A stretch of 64,000 bases of DNA from Chlamydomonas sphaeroides (lineage: Eukaryota > Chlorophyta > Chlorophyceae > Chlamydomonadales > Chlamydomonadaceae): positions 30,204-94,203 of the forward strand of contig BDDC01000147.1 in assembly GCA_001662425.1 (NCBI GenBank). Direction: 5' to 3'. This document shows positions 11,292-23,461 of the stretch, piece after piece. The notes under the pieces were generated by a model that was given only the letters and a program-made list of their open reading frames with translations, did no database searches and was not told the DNA's origin. Both the position numbers and the translations under genes were made by a program. Each line of letters begins with the position of its first letter. Within the stretch, counting starts at the first letter, position 1.

Positions 11292-14200
11292 ATGAACGTG
11301 GCGAGCAAGCTCACGTCGTCGGGTGCGTGCCCTGCGACCTGCAACAGCAGCCATGGATCACTCCATAGGCATGTTTCGGTCCGCCAGGCGCCGACGAGGG
11401 CACGGCGGAGAACCGGGGCCGCACATGCTCGCCCGCAATCCGCGCTCGCGCACGGCTACTTCACGCACGCGCGCCGGCGGCCCTGCTCGCAGGCCTGTCC
11501 CGGCAGTGCATGCGCGTCGTGCGGGTGCCACCTCGCTTCAGCCGAGGTGGGCCGTGCGCAGCGGGCGTTAGGTTAGCTGGCTGCCGCCGACCACGCGCCC
11601 AGCCATCCCTAACCCCAAAACCCCAAACCCCAGCGCGTACCGCCCCTTACGCATAACCCACCCCGGACGCCATCTCCTCACGGCGCCATGCCTCATGGTC
11701 CCGCTCCACCCATCAGTGGCTGCCCGCGCCGCCAACCCCACCCCGCCCCGCCCCTGAGCCGTCCCTGCTGCTCCCCTTGCCTTGCCCTCCCCCGCAGACC
11801 TGTCCGGCCAGGCCGCGGCGCCCGGCGCTGCCAGTGGCGAGTTTGACTTTGACCTTTTCACCATTGGCGCCGGCAGCGGCGGCGTGCGCGGCTCGCGCTT
11901 CGCCTCGTCCTATGGTGAGAGGCCCGGGTTTCGTAGTTCCGGACGCAGCCCCGGTGGCAGCGACATGATGATCAATGAGTCATTCTTGGTTATAGCATCT
12001 AAAACCCACTGTAGACTGTGTTGTGTAGCTCGCACAGCTCGCACAGCTTCCGCGCAGCGCCGGTCCCTGCGCTGGCCGCAGCCACAGCCCCCGCCGCGCC
12101 CCGGCGTCGATGGCAGCTTCCGGCGCCTGCCACAGCCTGACGCCCGCAGTCGGGGCCGCTCCGTCGCCGGCGCGTTGCGTCGCCCTGCCTCGTGGCGCGT
12201 AGGCCCCTGCGGCCTCAGGCACTGCCACTTAGTGTGGTCACTAGTGTGTAGATTTACCGTAATTTACTCAGCTAACCTATATGCCGTTGGTGGCGCGTAG
12301 GCCCCTGCGGCCTCACGCACCCGCCCGGGCTGCGCTGCATGCGGCTTCGCCCCCGGCCGTGCCCCGTGGCCAAGCACGAAGGGCGCCGCTGCGCCGCCGC
12401 GTGCCTCAGCCTCGGGGCGCAGCTGCTCGTGGGTTCCACCATCAACCGCACGGCGACTGCGGGGGCGGTAGCCGTAGGGGCGCCCAAGCGACGCGAGACG
12501 ACACATGCGCAGCCCCGCCCTGCCCTGGGCCGGGGCTGATGATGGTGGTGCTGCCATGGTCATGGCCATGGTGCAGACCCATGGGCGGCTCACGCTGGCG
12601 AGCCGCCGCTGCGGCCCAGCAGCGCCCTCATCTTCGGCCAGGGGCGCCCTGGCCCCTGGGCTGAGGCGGCGCCCCCGCGTGCGCGCCGCGCGGCCGACGC
12701 CGGGCCGCGCCACGGCCCCCCGCGGCAGCGGCAGCGGCACGGGCCGGCGCATGGGCACGGGCCGTGTGTCCGGCGCTGCCCTGCTGCTGCGGCAGGGCGG
12801 CGGCCGCGCCGCGGGTTGCTTTTGGGGGGGGTGCCTCACGCACGCGCCGCCAGCCCCGCGAGCTCTGGTCGATTGGCAGCACGCGCATCGCGGCACACGG
12901 CCGTTGCGGCTTGGCATGCGGGTCGCATGCGTCCGTTGGCGCCAGCCACCGTACGCCGATGGCATATGAGTGGCGCCAGGCCCACTGCTGTCGCCAGCCC
13001 CCAAGTGGCCGTGTGCATGCGCGTGGCAGCTCGGAGCAGGGCCTCCTGCAGGGCGACCGCGGCCCGCTGCCGCCGCTATCAGGGTGCTGGGCTGGCCGCC
13101 CCCCGGCCAGGCTGCGCGTGCCTCGCCTACACGTGGGTCATGCCCTTCCCCCTCCCCATGTCCCCGCTCCCTCCCGCCCCGCCCAGGCGCCAAGGTGGCG
13201 GTGTGCGAGCTGCCCTTCGACTACGTGTCCTCCGACACCAAGGGCGGCGTGGGCGGCACCTGCGTGCTGCGCGGCTGCGTGCCCAAGAAGCTCATGGTGT
13301 ACGCCTCCGAGTACGCGGACGACTTCAAGGCGGCCGCCGGCTTCGGGTGCGTCCGCCGGGACGTCACGCATGATGATATAACCACAACGGCCCCCACATG
13401 GCAACATACCGTACGCAGCACCCTTTCACAATGCCCTGCCCCTCGGCCCCTCCGGCCCTCGGCCGACGGAAGCTGCGCACATCTTGTGGCGGGGTGTTGG
13501 GCTAACCCCCAGCTCGGCACCTCGGCCCCTTGCTGCCCCTTCCCTCGCAGCTGGACGGTGCCCAGCCAGGGCACCAGCCACAGCTGGACCGCCTTCATTG
13601 AGGCCAAGCGCAAGGAGCTGCAGGTGCGGGGCTGGCGGGGCCGGCAGGGCGACGCGGTTGCTGTTGTGTCCGTACCCGCGCTACCCGTACTTGATTGCCA
13701 CACTCCCCCCCTTGGCTGCAGCGCCTCAACGGCGCCTACAAGAACACGCTGTCCAACGCCAAGGTGACGCTCGTGGAGGGCCGCGGCAAGGTGGTGGACG
13801 CACACACGGTCGAGGTACGGCAGGGGGGTACGGCAGGGGGTACGGCAGGGGGACGCGGGTCCGGCAGGGGCCGGAGAGGAACGCTGCGCTTCCACGGCCT
13901 CAGGGGTAACTGGGCTCACATTGCCACCGGCTCATACGCGACATGGACGGGACCCGCGTGCCGGCCTTGCTGTGCAGACTTATAGAGAAGCAGCACTCTC
14001 AAGCGCCCCTGCCCGGTCCCGCCTCCCTTGCCTCCCTCCCCTCCCCCACCAGGTGGACGGCAAGCGCTACCGCACGCGCAACATCCTCATCGCCGTGGGC
14101 GGCAAGCCCACCCGCCTGCCCATCCCCGGGGCCGAGCACTGCATCACCAGTGACGAGGCGCTCGAGCTGCCGGCCTGCCCCAAGAAGGCGAGCACGCGGA

Positions 14201-17200
14201 GGGAGGGGTGCGGGGGAGCCCAGGGTGTGCTACCCCGCCACGCTGGAGCTGCGCGTGGGGTCCAGCCGCACACCGCACGCTGCGGGCCAAAGTGTAGGGC
14301 CAGAAGATCAACGGACCGGTTGTCGGCACGGCCAGGTGCCACCGCCCGAATGCAACATGGCCGACGCAGCGCCAACGCAACGCCTACTCGCATGGGGGCG
14401 GTGCTGGGTGATGTAGCTAGGATCCACATAGGATATGGTTAGCTGGGATCCAGCTAGGCCCAGTCGCGCCAACACTCCCTGCGTCGCCTGTGCGCGCAGG
14501 TGGCGGTGCTGGGCGGCGGCTACATCGCGGTCGAGTTCAGCGGCATCTTCGCGCGCTTCGGCAGCGAGGTCCACACCTGCTACCGCCAGCCGCTGCCGCT
14601 GCGCGGCTTTGACGGCGAGGTGCGGCGCCGCGGGGTGCCCGTGTGCTGCGCTGCTGACCTGCTGCCATGCGCTGTGGGCTGGTACCAGCAACCCAGCTAC
14701 GCAGCCGGGCTTCCGGCGCTGCTAGCCGCCCGCCCGCAGCAGTGCGAGGTGCCAACCGCCGCCAAACCCTTCGTGGCACGCCGGCTTTCACGAACCCGGC
14801 GCACGGCCACGCACTGCGTGCGTCCATGCGTGTGCACATGGCGTGAGCTGGCCGTAAGACCTGCATGTTGCGCCTGCTTGTTGCGTCCGCTGTCGCACCA
14901 CCCGCAGGTGCGCAAGTTCGCGGCCGAGCAGTATGCCGCCGCGGGCCTGCACCTGCACGCGGGTGTAACGCCGCAGTCGGTGGTGCAGCAGGCGGACGGG
15001 CGCTTCAGCCTGGTGCTCAAGCACTCGGACGGCAAGGAGGAGACGCTGACGGACCTGGACCAGGTCATGATGGCTACAGGTGCGCCGTCGTAGCAGATGC
15101 ATCATGCCAACATGTGTGCTGGTGGCCTAAGCCTGAAGACTGCCACACCTCATTGCGGTTGCGCTTTTACCCCACTCCCGCCGCCCCGCAGGCCGTGCGC
15201 CCAAGACGGACGGCCTGGGGCTGGAGGAGGCGGGCGTGGCCATGGGCTCCAAGGGCCAGGTGCGTGTGGGGTGGCGCGGAAGCCGCAGGTTGGGAGCCTC
15301 GCCGGCTCGCCGCGCAGATGTGGAACTGCACCGCGCCGCACTGCATGGCGTGGTGGGTGTTGACTTCTTGCCCTTGATGCTGGCCACGATCCGCCTTCCC
15401 CTCCTGTCAGGTCCTGGTGGACGACTTCTGCCGCACCAACGTGCCCTCCATCTGGGCGGTGGGCGACGTCATCGACCGCATCCAGCTCACGCCGGGTACG
15501 GCAGCGTACGGCAGCGCGGGCGAGATTCGGGACCCTTGGCACGGCGGCCGGTGCCCCTTGCAAGAGCATGACGACACGAACCCAAGCCCCTCTCCCCCCT
15601 CGCTCCCCTCTCCTTGCTCCCAGTGGCGCTCATGGAGGGCATGGCGGTGGCCAAGTCCGTGGTGCTCAACGAGCCCACCAAGCCCGACTACTCGGCGGTG
15701 CCCTCGGCGGTCTTCTCTAACCCCGAGATCGCCACCGTGGTGAGCACTGGGCTTGAGCAGTCCTCGCCACGTCACGCGCCAGCACTGCGTGTGCTACTGC
15801 ACGGCACGTACAGGAGGCCAGGCCGCCTGTCCCGAGGCAGCACGGTGCCTGGCGTGTCCGGTCTCGTGCCGCGTGTCTTGATGTGCCGCCGCCCTCGCGT
15901 GCCCGCGGCCCGTGCCTCAGGGCTACACGGAGGAGCAGGCGACGGAGCTGTTCGGCGACCTGGACATCTACACATCGTCCTTCAAGCCCATGCGCAACAC
16001 GATCTCCGGCAGCCCGCTGCGCACCTTCATGAAGGTGGGCGGCCGCACCATATCTAATCATTGAACAGATAACGCGTTGTTTGTATAGATGAATGCATGT
16101 TACTTTGAATTACAAGTGCCACTCAGCGCGCTTGGGCATGTGCGGCGTGGCAGAGCGCCACCCTCCTGCCTCTTTAACCTTGCGGCGCCCCTCATCCTCC
16201 CCTCGATCGCGCGCCGCAGGTCATCGTGGATGCCGCCTCCCAAAAGGTGGTGGGCATGCACATGGTCGGCGCCGAGTCGGGCGAGATCATGCAGGTGAGG
16301 GAAGAGGAGGAACAAGTCATGTGCACCCAAGCACATGACACATGCTGTGCACAAGCACAAGCTTTCGTTGCCTTGCCTTGGCTGCGGCGCATGCCATGCT
16401 CCCCTTGGCGGCTCTGCTCTGCGTGCTGACGAACCGGCGGCCCGTGTCCCATCTCACTCCAACCGCCCCACGCTGCCAGGGCTTCGCGGTGGCTGTCAAG
16501 GTGGGCGTCACCAAGCAGCAGCTGGACAGCGTGGTGGGCATCCACCCCTCGGCGGCGGAGGAGGTGAGGGCGCGCGCTTGTGTGTTCATGTGCTAGGTAG
16601 AACAGAACCCCTCCCGCGGCACAGCACGCCCTGGGTAGAACAGAACCCCTCCCGCGGCACAGCACGCCCTGGGTAGAACAGAACCCCTCCCGCGGCACAG
16701 CACGCCCTGAGTAGAACAGAACCCCTCCCGCGGCACAGCACGCCCTGGGTAGAACAGAACCCCTCACGCGGCACAGCACGCCCTGGGTAGAGTGGCGCGT
16801 CGGCCGTGCGCAGAGGGAATGCGGTGAAATGCGCCAGTGCGGAAGCGAGGCCCAGCCTGCCCCAGGTTGAGTGGCGCGTGGGGAGGGTGTGCTGCGCATG
16901 CATGGGGGGTGCAGCCGCACCGCGTATGGTGCGTGTGGGGGCCTGGTGTGGGTGTGGGTGTGGGTGCGAAACTGCTGTGCATGGGGGCTGCCGTGGCGTG
17001 CCGCCGCGGCCCTATATACCACGCCAGCCAGCCCCGCTCCGCCGGCTAGCGACCACCCAACGCCCTCTCCGCCGCACTTGCTCTCTTGCAATGCGGTAAG
17101 GCGCGCACAGGCGATCGGCCCATGACACGTGCGCGCCATCCCCTCCTGCCCCTTCCCTTATCCTCCCACTGCACTGGGACCTTCGGCACTGCTCCAGCAA

Positions 17201-17303
17201 CCTCCACCCACTGTCGTACTCCCCTCCCCCTCCCCTCCCTTCCCCCCGCCAGTTCGTCACCATGCGCACCGTGTCGCGCCAGGTCCGCCGCGCCGCCGCC
17301 TAA
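11292..17303 (+). CDS. GSR1: Glutathione reductase (NADPH), probably plastid-targeted
   Basis: Fifteen exons: 11292-11553, 11798-11914, 13187-13346, 13551-13623, 13722-13814, 14053-14187, 14500-14619, 14908-15079, 15192-15259, 15411-15495, 15624-15739, 15921-16034, 16220-16294, 16480-16563 and 17253-17303 (about 574 aa). It reduces GSSG with NADPH and FAD. The FAD motif is FTIGAGSGGVRGSR, the redox-active disulfide is GGTCVLRGCVPKK, the NADPH fold is VAVLGGGYIAVEF, the second FAD motif is SIWAVGDV, and the dimer-interface catalytic segment is VGIHPSAAEEFVTMRT. An Arg/Ala-rich leader precedes the FAD domain, suiting a transit peptide. Exon 1 is uncertain: ATG 11292 with donor 11554, or ATG 11353 in another frame with donor 11519, both join in phase. 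Intron 6 uses a GC donor (GCGAGC at 14188). Intron 2 is about 1.27 kb and holds no recognisable gene. Confidence 0.93.
13815..13862 (+). repeat. Tandem GTACGGCAGGGGG units at a splice donor
   Basis: The 5' splice site of glutathione reductase intron 5 is the first of three to four tandem copies of GTACGGCAGGGGG. Each copy therefore carries both a potential donor (GTACGG) and a potential acceptor (CAG). Confidence 0.75.
16597..16790 (+). repeat. 38-bp minisatellite, five copies, in glutathione reductase intron 14
   Basis: Exact 38-nt periodicity is seen, with units starting at 16597, 16635, 16673, 16711 and 16749 and a partial sixth at 16787. Each unit begins GTAGAACAGAACCCCTC and continues with CGCGGCACAGCACGCCCT. 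The copies are nearly identical, implying recent expansion. A single related start (GTAGAACAGAACCCC) occurs in kinase intron 3 near 1952. Confidence 0.92.
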
Positions 17304-18504
17304 GCGCGCCGCGCCACCGCGCGAAAGGGTGGAGCGCGCCGCCCTCGGCCTCGGCCCACGCCCTGCCCGGGCCCCGCTGCGTGACGCGGCATGTGGTGCC
17401 ACCTGCCGCGTCCTGCCCTGGCGGTGAGGGCCCTCGACTCGGGGGCCGGCCGCTCAGTGCTGGGGACGGCACGGAGCGGCAATGGTCGGCGTCAGGGCCA
17501 GGCGATGGACGCCGGCTGGGGCCGGGTGTGTGGCCTGGGAGCTGGAGCGGGGTCGGGGGCGGAGGAAGGCCACGGGGGAGTTGGGGGCGGTGGAAGATTG
17601 GGATGGGTGAGTGGGTGGGTGGGTGGATGCTCTAGGCGTTGGGTCGTACTGCATGGCCCTCCGCGCTGCATGATGGCTGGGGTGATCTCCGGTTTGAATC
17701 TCGGATCAGATTCCGGCTGGCGAAGCGTTGGCTGGCGGAGCATGTACGGCTGCGGGCGTGGGAGCTGGTGGCGTTGGGTACGGTGGGATAAGGCTGGATA
17801 GCACGTGGATTTGAATACGCGGCACTCGCAAGGCATCTGGATATGCGGCACCTGAGTGCCCAGAGGCGTCCTGGCTCCTGCAACGTGGGATATGCAAGTC
17901 GGGCGCCCGGTGACGACCAGGAGGTGACGACTGGTAACAGCTCACTGGCTACACGAGCTGATTCCAAGCTCCGGTTGTTTGCACCGCCAGCCGCCTTGCG
18001 CCCTGCGTTCTGCCTGCCCCTGACGGGCCCGGGCGCCGGGCCACTGGTCTTGCCTTCACGCCGGCCAAGACTACTCTTGCCGTCATGCAGGGCTCAGGGC
18101 GGGGCGGAAGCGTTGTCGCCAGCTTGCACGGGGCAGCCACTGGGACAGCCTAGGCGGCGACTCGAAGCAGGGGAGGATCCCCAGGACTCCCCTGATTTGA
18201 AGTACTGCCCACATACCCGCCGTGGCGCCAGTACGTGCGCTGCACAAGCTGCAACTCCCCGATGCAGCTCCCCACAATACGCAAGGCTTGAACTCGTGTT
18301 GGCGTCGATTGGACTGCCCTGACACGGGTCGTACACATGGCTGCATAATCGCCACTTCTGATCGCGTCAAGCTAGATAGCTCCTCACGATTGCTCAGTAT
18401 CTGACGTTGCAGCGCTGAACAGCACTACCAAGGTCAACTTTCGATTTTACCCGACGTCATCGGACCGGCCCGACCGCAGCTGTCCGCACGTCGCTGCGGC
18501 CACC
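17304..18504. other. Glutathione reductase 3' UTR and spacer
   Basis: No gene is supportable here. The sequence is mixed in composition, with a purine-rich G/T stretch at about 17500-17640 (GGGTGGGTGGGTGG). No TGTAA or TATA motif was clearly identifiable. Confidence 0.4.
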
Positions 18505-21500
18505 ATGCTGTTCACAGCGTTTCTGACAGCTCTTGGAGCTCTTGGGGCATATCACTATCTTGGTGCGGAATACGACCGACCTCCCGACTTTCGCGGGCTT
18601 TGCAACGCGTGTCATTAGCGGTCCTGAGCTATAACCCAATGCATCGCAGGGCCACCTCATGCTAGGTTGAGGGGTTGGCGCTGCGTGTGCTGCCGCATGC
18701 CGCTGCGATCGACATGCGTGCTTTAACCCCAGCCAGCTTCCCCGCTGCGCTAGCGGCTAACCAGCAAGCCCTGCGCGCCGTGTGCCTTTTAATGCACATC
18801 ACAGGCTCCGGCGGCCCCATCCCTCTGCCCTACCCGTTCCACGCCCATGCCTTCGCGGAGATCGACCCGGACAAGCTGCCGCTCAACCCCAGCCCGCTAC
18901 ACGTGAGTCCCACCACAGCCACGACGTAGCTGCCAAATGCCTCTACCGCAGCCCTCCATCCGTATCCCTGGCATTACCCAGCGTGCATCTCAGGCGCCTT
19001 GGCCTGGACCAAGGCAACGATATTGCTGTCGCCGTGGTGTCGCAGTCCCAAGGCCCGACGGCACCGCCTGCCACGTCCCAGAGCGTGCCAGAGCCGGTGT
19101 GCGCTGCACGCGTGTTGCTCACCCCTGCCGCCGAACAGACAGCACCACCTGGTGAGCGGCCACCGGGCCCCGGCCCCCGATGCCCCCACAGCCCCTCTTC
19201 CCCGCGGTTTCGCCCCTCCTGATCGCCCAACCTCATGTACCTCTGTTTCCACGTCTTCTTCCCTCCCTCCCTCCCTCCCTCGCTGTCTTCCTCGCAGGGA
19301 GCCTACGAGTCCAACCAGCGCCTGCAGCGTGCGGCCGTCCTGTTCGACGGCAAGGTTCACGCCTCGGGTGCGACGGACGCGGGAGGGGACGTGTGCCGAT
19401 CGGTGCCCCTGGCAGCGGTGCCCCGTGGCATCAGGGCGGCACGGCAGGATGGCCTGGTTAGGGTCGCGGCAGGGCAGGGCTAGGCCCACGCCGCCTCGGG
19501 GTGCGCCGCGGGCAGCCAGCTCGGCGCGTAGCAGGTGCACGGGGCTGCGTTGCGGCGGCGCCGGTCCCCGTACCGGGCCTCAGGCTGGTGGGCTGTGCTG
19601 CTGGGCTGCCCCCGCACACGGGAGCTGCGGGGCCGCCTTGCCAGTCGGCACCACCGGTGTGAAGCCAGGGTGTACACGCCCTGCCTGGCCCCTGTGTGTG
19701 GGTTTGCGTGCGCCTGCATGTGCCGCCGCAGAGACCGTCGTGGTGTCGCCCGGCGGCAACCTGACCATGCTCGACCAGTACGGCTACATGTACGAGGCCG
19801 TACCCACGGTACGGACGTACGACACACGGCTGCCGAGCCAGCACAAGGACGGTCGGCGTCGCTGTTTTGTAACCGGCAACAGTGCAGCGGCTAGGCCCTC
19901 GTCCTCCGGGGTGCCGCCGCCTCCTGGGGGCCCCTGGGCCGCAGCGCTAGCCTCAGCGCTGGCCTGCCGCCTGCCCGTGTCATCTACCCGCGTGTGTCCG
20001 GATAGGGTACCTGCGCGGCCGTGGTGTCGCAGCGCTCACGCCGCTCTGCGCCCGCCGCCCCACTGCAGGGCGAGCCCTTCCCCAACGAGTGGCGCCTGAA
20101 CGAGCAACCCAGCGCCTACCTAGGACCCGGGCGGCCGCTGGGCTTCGCCTACGATGACCAAGGCAACCTCATCTTCTGCGACGCCGTACGAGTACGACCA
20201 TGGCGTACGGCAGCGTACGGCTGCCACCCCACACAGCCCCGCATGTGTCCACAGCGCATCGCGCCTCTGCGGCTCCCCCTTACGCCTGCTCGGCCGCCTG
20301 CTGCCGCGCCGGACACCGCAGGGCCTCATGATGCTGGAGAAAGGCAGCGGGCGGCTGGTGTCGCTGGCCAACAGGGTGGGCGCCTGAGCGGACCTGCGCG
20401 GACCTGCGCGGATCTGAGCGGACCTGAGGGGATCTGAGCAGGCACATGACCGTGCCGTGGTGTGCTCGCATGGGTTGCCCGCGGCATGGGCTGAGACGCG
20501 TGGGACCTGAGGGGGGGGACCGGCGGGGCTCGCGCTCGGAGAGACGCCGTGCAAGGGGGGGCGGCCGTGCGGGCGGGTTCTGCCCCACACCCGCCACATG
20601 AGCCCATGAGGCCGGACCCGAGCCTCAAGGCCGCTGCCCCCTGGTGCTGCCGCGGCTGCAGGTGAGCGCCGAGTCCGCGCTGGACCCGGGCAGCCCCATT
20701 GGCTTTGCCAACGACCTGGACATCGCCGCCGATGGGCGCGTCTACTTCACCGAGAGCCAGGTGGGCAGGGGTGGCGCAAGCGCGGCCGTGTTGTGGCGGC
20801 GGTGGCGGTGGCGGTGGGGGGGGGCATGCAGGGTGGCGGCATTCGCGTGGGGTGTGTGCGAGCTGGCCGGGGGCATGGCGGGCATGCTGCCGTAGGTACG
20901 GGGGGCCTTGGGTGACGGTGTGGAGCTGACTCGGTGTGGGGGTCGAAAAGAGGGAGGAGGGAGGAGGGAGGAGGGAGGAGGCGCAGGCACGCCCGTATAT
21001 CACTTTACGTCCTACGCCCGCTGTCGGCCCGCAGGCCGTACCCGTCCCAATCCACCCCGGCGGCGCCGTGGGCTCGCGGCCCTTCTACAGCGTCTACCAC
21101 GGCTTCCTGTTCGGCATGCTGGCGGTACGTGCGTACGATAGAGGGTACGGCATGCTGGTAGTGTGTACGGCAGAGGGTACGGCGTATGCTGTTGGGGCTG
21201 CCGCTCCACAGGTGCCCCCAGGGGGGCCTCGGGGCAGCGGCAGTGCTGCGGCGACCCTACAACGCCGCCCTTAGACTGCCGCAGTTCTGCCTGGCCCCGC
21301 TGCTCAGCCCGCCCCTCATCTCACCACGGGCCCTCGCGCTGCGTGCTCCGCAGGGTGCCCCCACAGGCCGCCTGCTCCGGTACGACCCGGAGACGCAGCG
21401 CACCGAGGTGAGCCGCTGCCAGCCCGCCGCCGCCGCCGCTGCCGCCGCCAGTCCGCCGCTGTGCAGGACCAACTTGAGCTGCCGCCGCCGGCACTGGGCA

Positions 21501-23461
21501 ATGCGGAGGCCAGGCGGGGCTCGGCGGGGGGCAGCACGCCGCCACAGGCTTGCGCTGCCCGGCTTGCGCTGGCGCCGCTGGGGTTGCGGAGATCGGTCCG
21601 CCCCTCCCCATCCCCCACTCTGTGCCCTGGCCTCGCTCCCCGCCTCACCCCTGCTGCCTGGCTTGCCCGGGGCCCCGTGGCGCCCATGCCCGCCCTGCGC
21701 CAGCCCGGCCCCAGCCTCCGCCTCCTGCCAGTTCGCTGGCCACGTATCTTATGTTGAACCTTTCGACAACCCGACGATTGCGCTCGATAGACTTGATCGC
21801 AGCCATCGACCAACGTATGGCTCGACGGCTGCCTCCCCCCCCAGGTGCTGGCCACGGGGCTGTGGTACGCCAACGGCGTGGCTCTGTCGGCGGATGGGCA
21901 GTTTGTGGCGGTGGCGGAGAGCTGCAGGGCGCGCATAATTCGGTGAGGGGGCGGGCGGGGAGGCAGGCAGGCAGGGAGGCAGGGAGCGAGGGAGGGCCCG
22001 GCGCTCGAAAGGAGGAGCCACAGAAGGAGCCACAGAGTCCAGCAGCCTCGGAGGGAGGGAGGAGCCGCTGGCACCCTCTTGTCTTATGTAATCCCATACA
22101 TACATCGACGGCTTGACTGAATTGACTTGATCGACGCTATCAACTAAGATTCAAAGGCGGAGCCCCTGGCCCGCCAGCCCCGGGGGGGAGGGCAGGGAGG
22201 GCTCAGCGCCCTGCTGCCCAAGGCGGTGTCTGACCCTCACGGCCGCCGCCCACCGGTCAGCTCGCCCGCAAGTAGGCCGCCCAGCGACACATCCCCACGC
22301 GCAACGCCGCCCCCCGGGCAGCGCACCAACCCCAACCACCAAGCCCAACCACCAAGCCCAACTACCAAGCCCAACCACCAAGCCCAACCACCAACCCCCG
22401 CAACACACGCTCGTTGGGCGCCCGCTGTCGTTGGAGGGCTCTAGCCAGGCAGCTCGTCACCACAGTCGTCCACCTCTTTTGCGAACTTGCATGAGTCTAT
22501 GATACGACTACCGGTATGCTATTTAACCATGTCTTACATGTGTCGCACCTGCCCCCTGCACTGCACCCCAGTGCCGCACGCCGCGCCCCCCCCCCACCCC
22601 CCCTCGCGCACACTAACCCAACACTGCACACCCCGCGTCCCCCCGTCCCATCCGCAGCTTCTGGCTGTCGGGCCCCCGGGCTGGCGGCACCGACGTCATG
22701 GCCGCCCGCCTGCCTGGCTTCCCCGACGGCCTCTCGCGCGCCTCCGACGGCAACTTCTGGGTGGCCTTTGTTGCGCCCGTCACCATGGTGGCGCATGCCT
22801 TCAAGTACAAGGCACTGCGGGTGAGGAAGGCTGGGCTGTTCCGGGGGATGCGGGTGCGGAGGCCGGGGGATGGGGTTGAGCCACGGCCTCATGCGTCATG
22901 CATTTGTCGTACTGCTGTACGGCAGGTGCTGCTGGCCTACCTGCCCGACGTCGTGAAGCCGCCGCTGGAGCCGTGAGTGCCGCCCGCGGGTCGTGCGGGG
23001 TCAGGGGCCGGGTGCGGGGCGGCGTGTTCGTGCCGGGCTCCCGCACCGCCACCCAGACACCAACCTGGGGCGCTTCCTGCCGCTGCCCCAAGGCCTTGCT
23101 GCCGTCTCCTCTTGGCACCCTCCGTCCCCCATTCCGCCGCCGGGGCGGTCTGGCCAAGCGCCTGCGTACCATGTCTAGGGGCCTCCAGGCCTGGGGGATG
23201 ATGCTCAAACCCTGCAACGCCCCTCCATCTCCCCACCCCGCCCCCCTCACACCACCACCAACTCGCAGCTGGGGCGGTCTGGCCAAGCTGAGCCCCGCCG
23301 GCAGCCCGCTTGCGTTCGCGCATGACCCGCTGGGGGGCAAGGCGCCGGGCCACGTGGGGTTCGTGTCTGCCGTACACGAGCACGGCGGGCGGCTGTACCT
23401 TGGCAACGTGGCGGGCAGGTACATCTCGTACATCCGTACGCAGGACGTACTGTCCGAGTAG
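18505..23461 (+). CDS. Strictosidine-synthase-like / APMAP-type six-bladed beta-propeller protein
   Basis: Thirteen exons: 18505-18562, 18805-18902, 19298-19367, 19732-19808, 20069-20185, 20322-20375, 20662-20760, 21035-21124, 21354-21407, 21845-21942, 22658-22820, 22926-22972 and 23269-23461 (405 aa). Propeller-family landmarks are GRPLGFAYDDQGNLIFCDA, GLMMLEKGSGRLVSLANR, PIGFANDLDIAADGRVYFTES, GRLLRYDPETQRTEVLATGL, YANGVALSADGQFVAVAES, RFWLSGPRAGGTDVM, LPGFPDGLSRASDGNFWVA and a C-terminal LYLGNVAGRYISYI. Plant members lack strictosidine condensation activity and resemble the membrane hydrolase APMAP. The first exon encodes a short hydrophobic anchor (MLFTAFLTALGALGAYHYL). Its donor is one of several options, and an open frame with ATG at 18714 runs into exon 2, so the N-terminus is tentative. 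The propeller body is secure. Confidence 0.88.
20392..20438 (+). repeat. GCGGACCTGC/GCGGATCTGA short tandem array
   Basis: Four to five 11-nt units (GAGCGGACCTG, CGCGGACCTG, CGCGGATCTG) lie just after the exon 6 donor, within intron 6 of the strictosidine-synthase-like gene. Confidence 0.7.
20950..20983 (+). repeat. GGAGGGA purine microsatellite
   Basis: A run of GGAGGGAGGAGGGAGG units lies in intron 7 of the strictosidine-synthase-like gene. It is purine-only on the plus strand. Confidence 0.75.
22322..22402 (+). repeat. CCACCAAGCCCAA minisatellite
   Basis: About six copies of a 13-nt unit (CCACCAAGCCCAA, with one CTACCAAGCCCAA variant) lie in the long intron 10 of the strictosidine-synthase-like gene. 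Confidence 0.85.
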
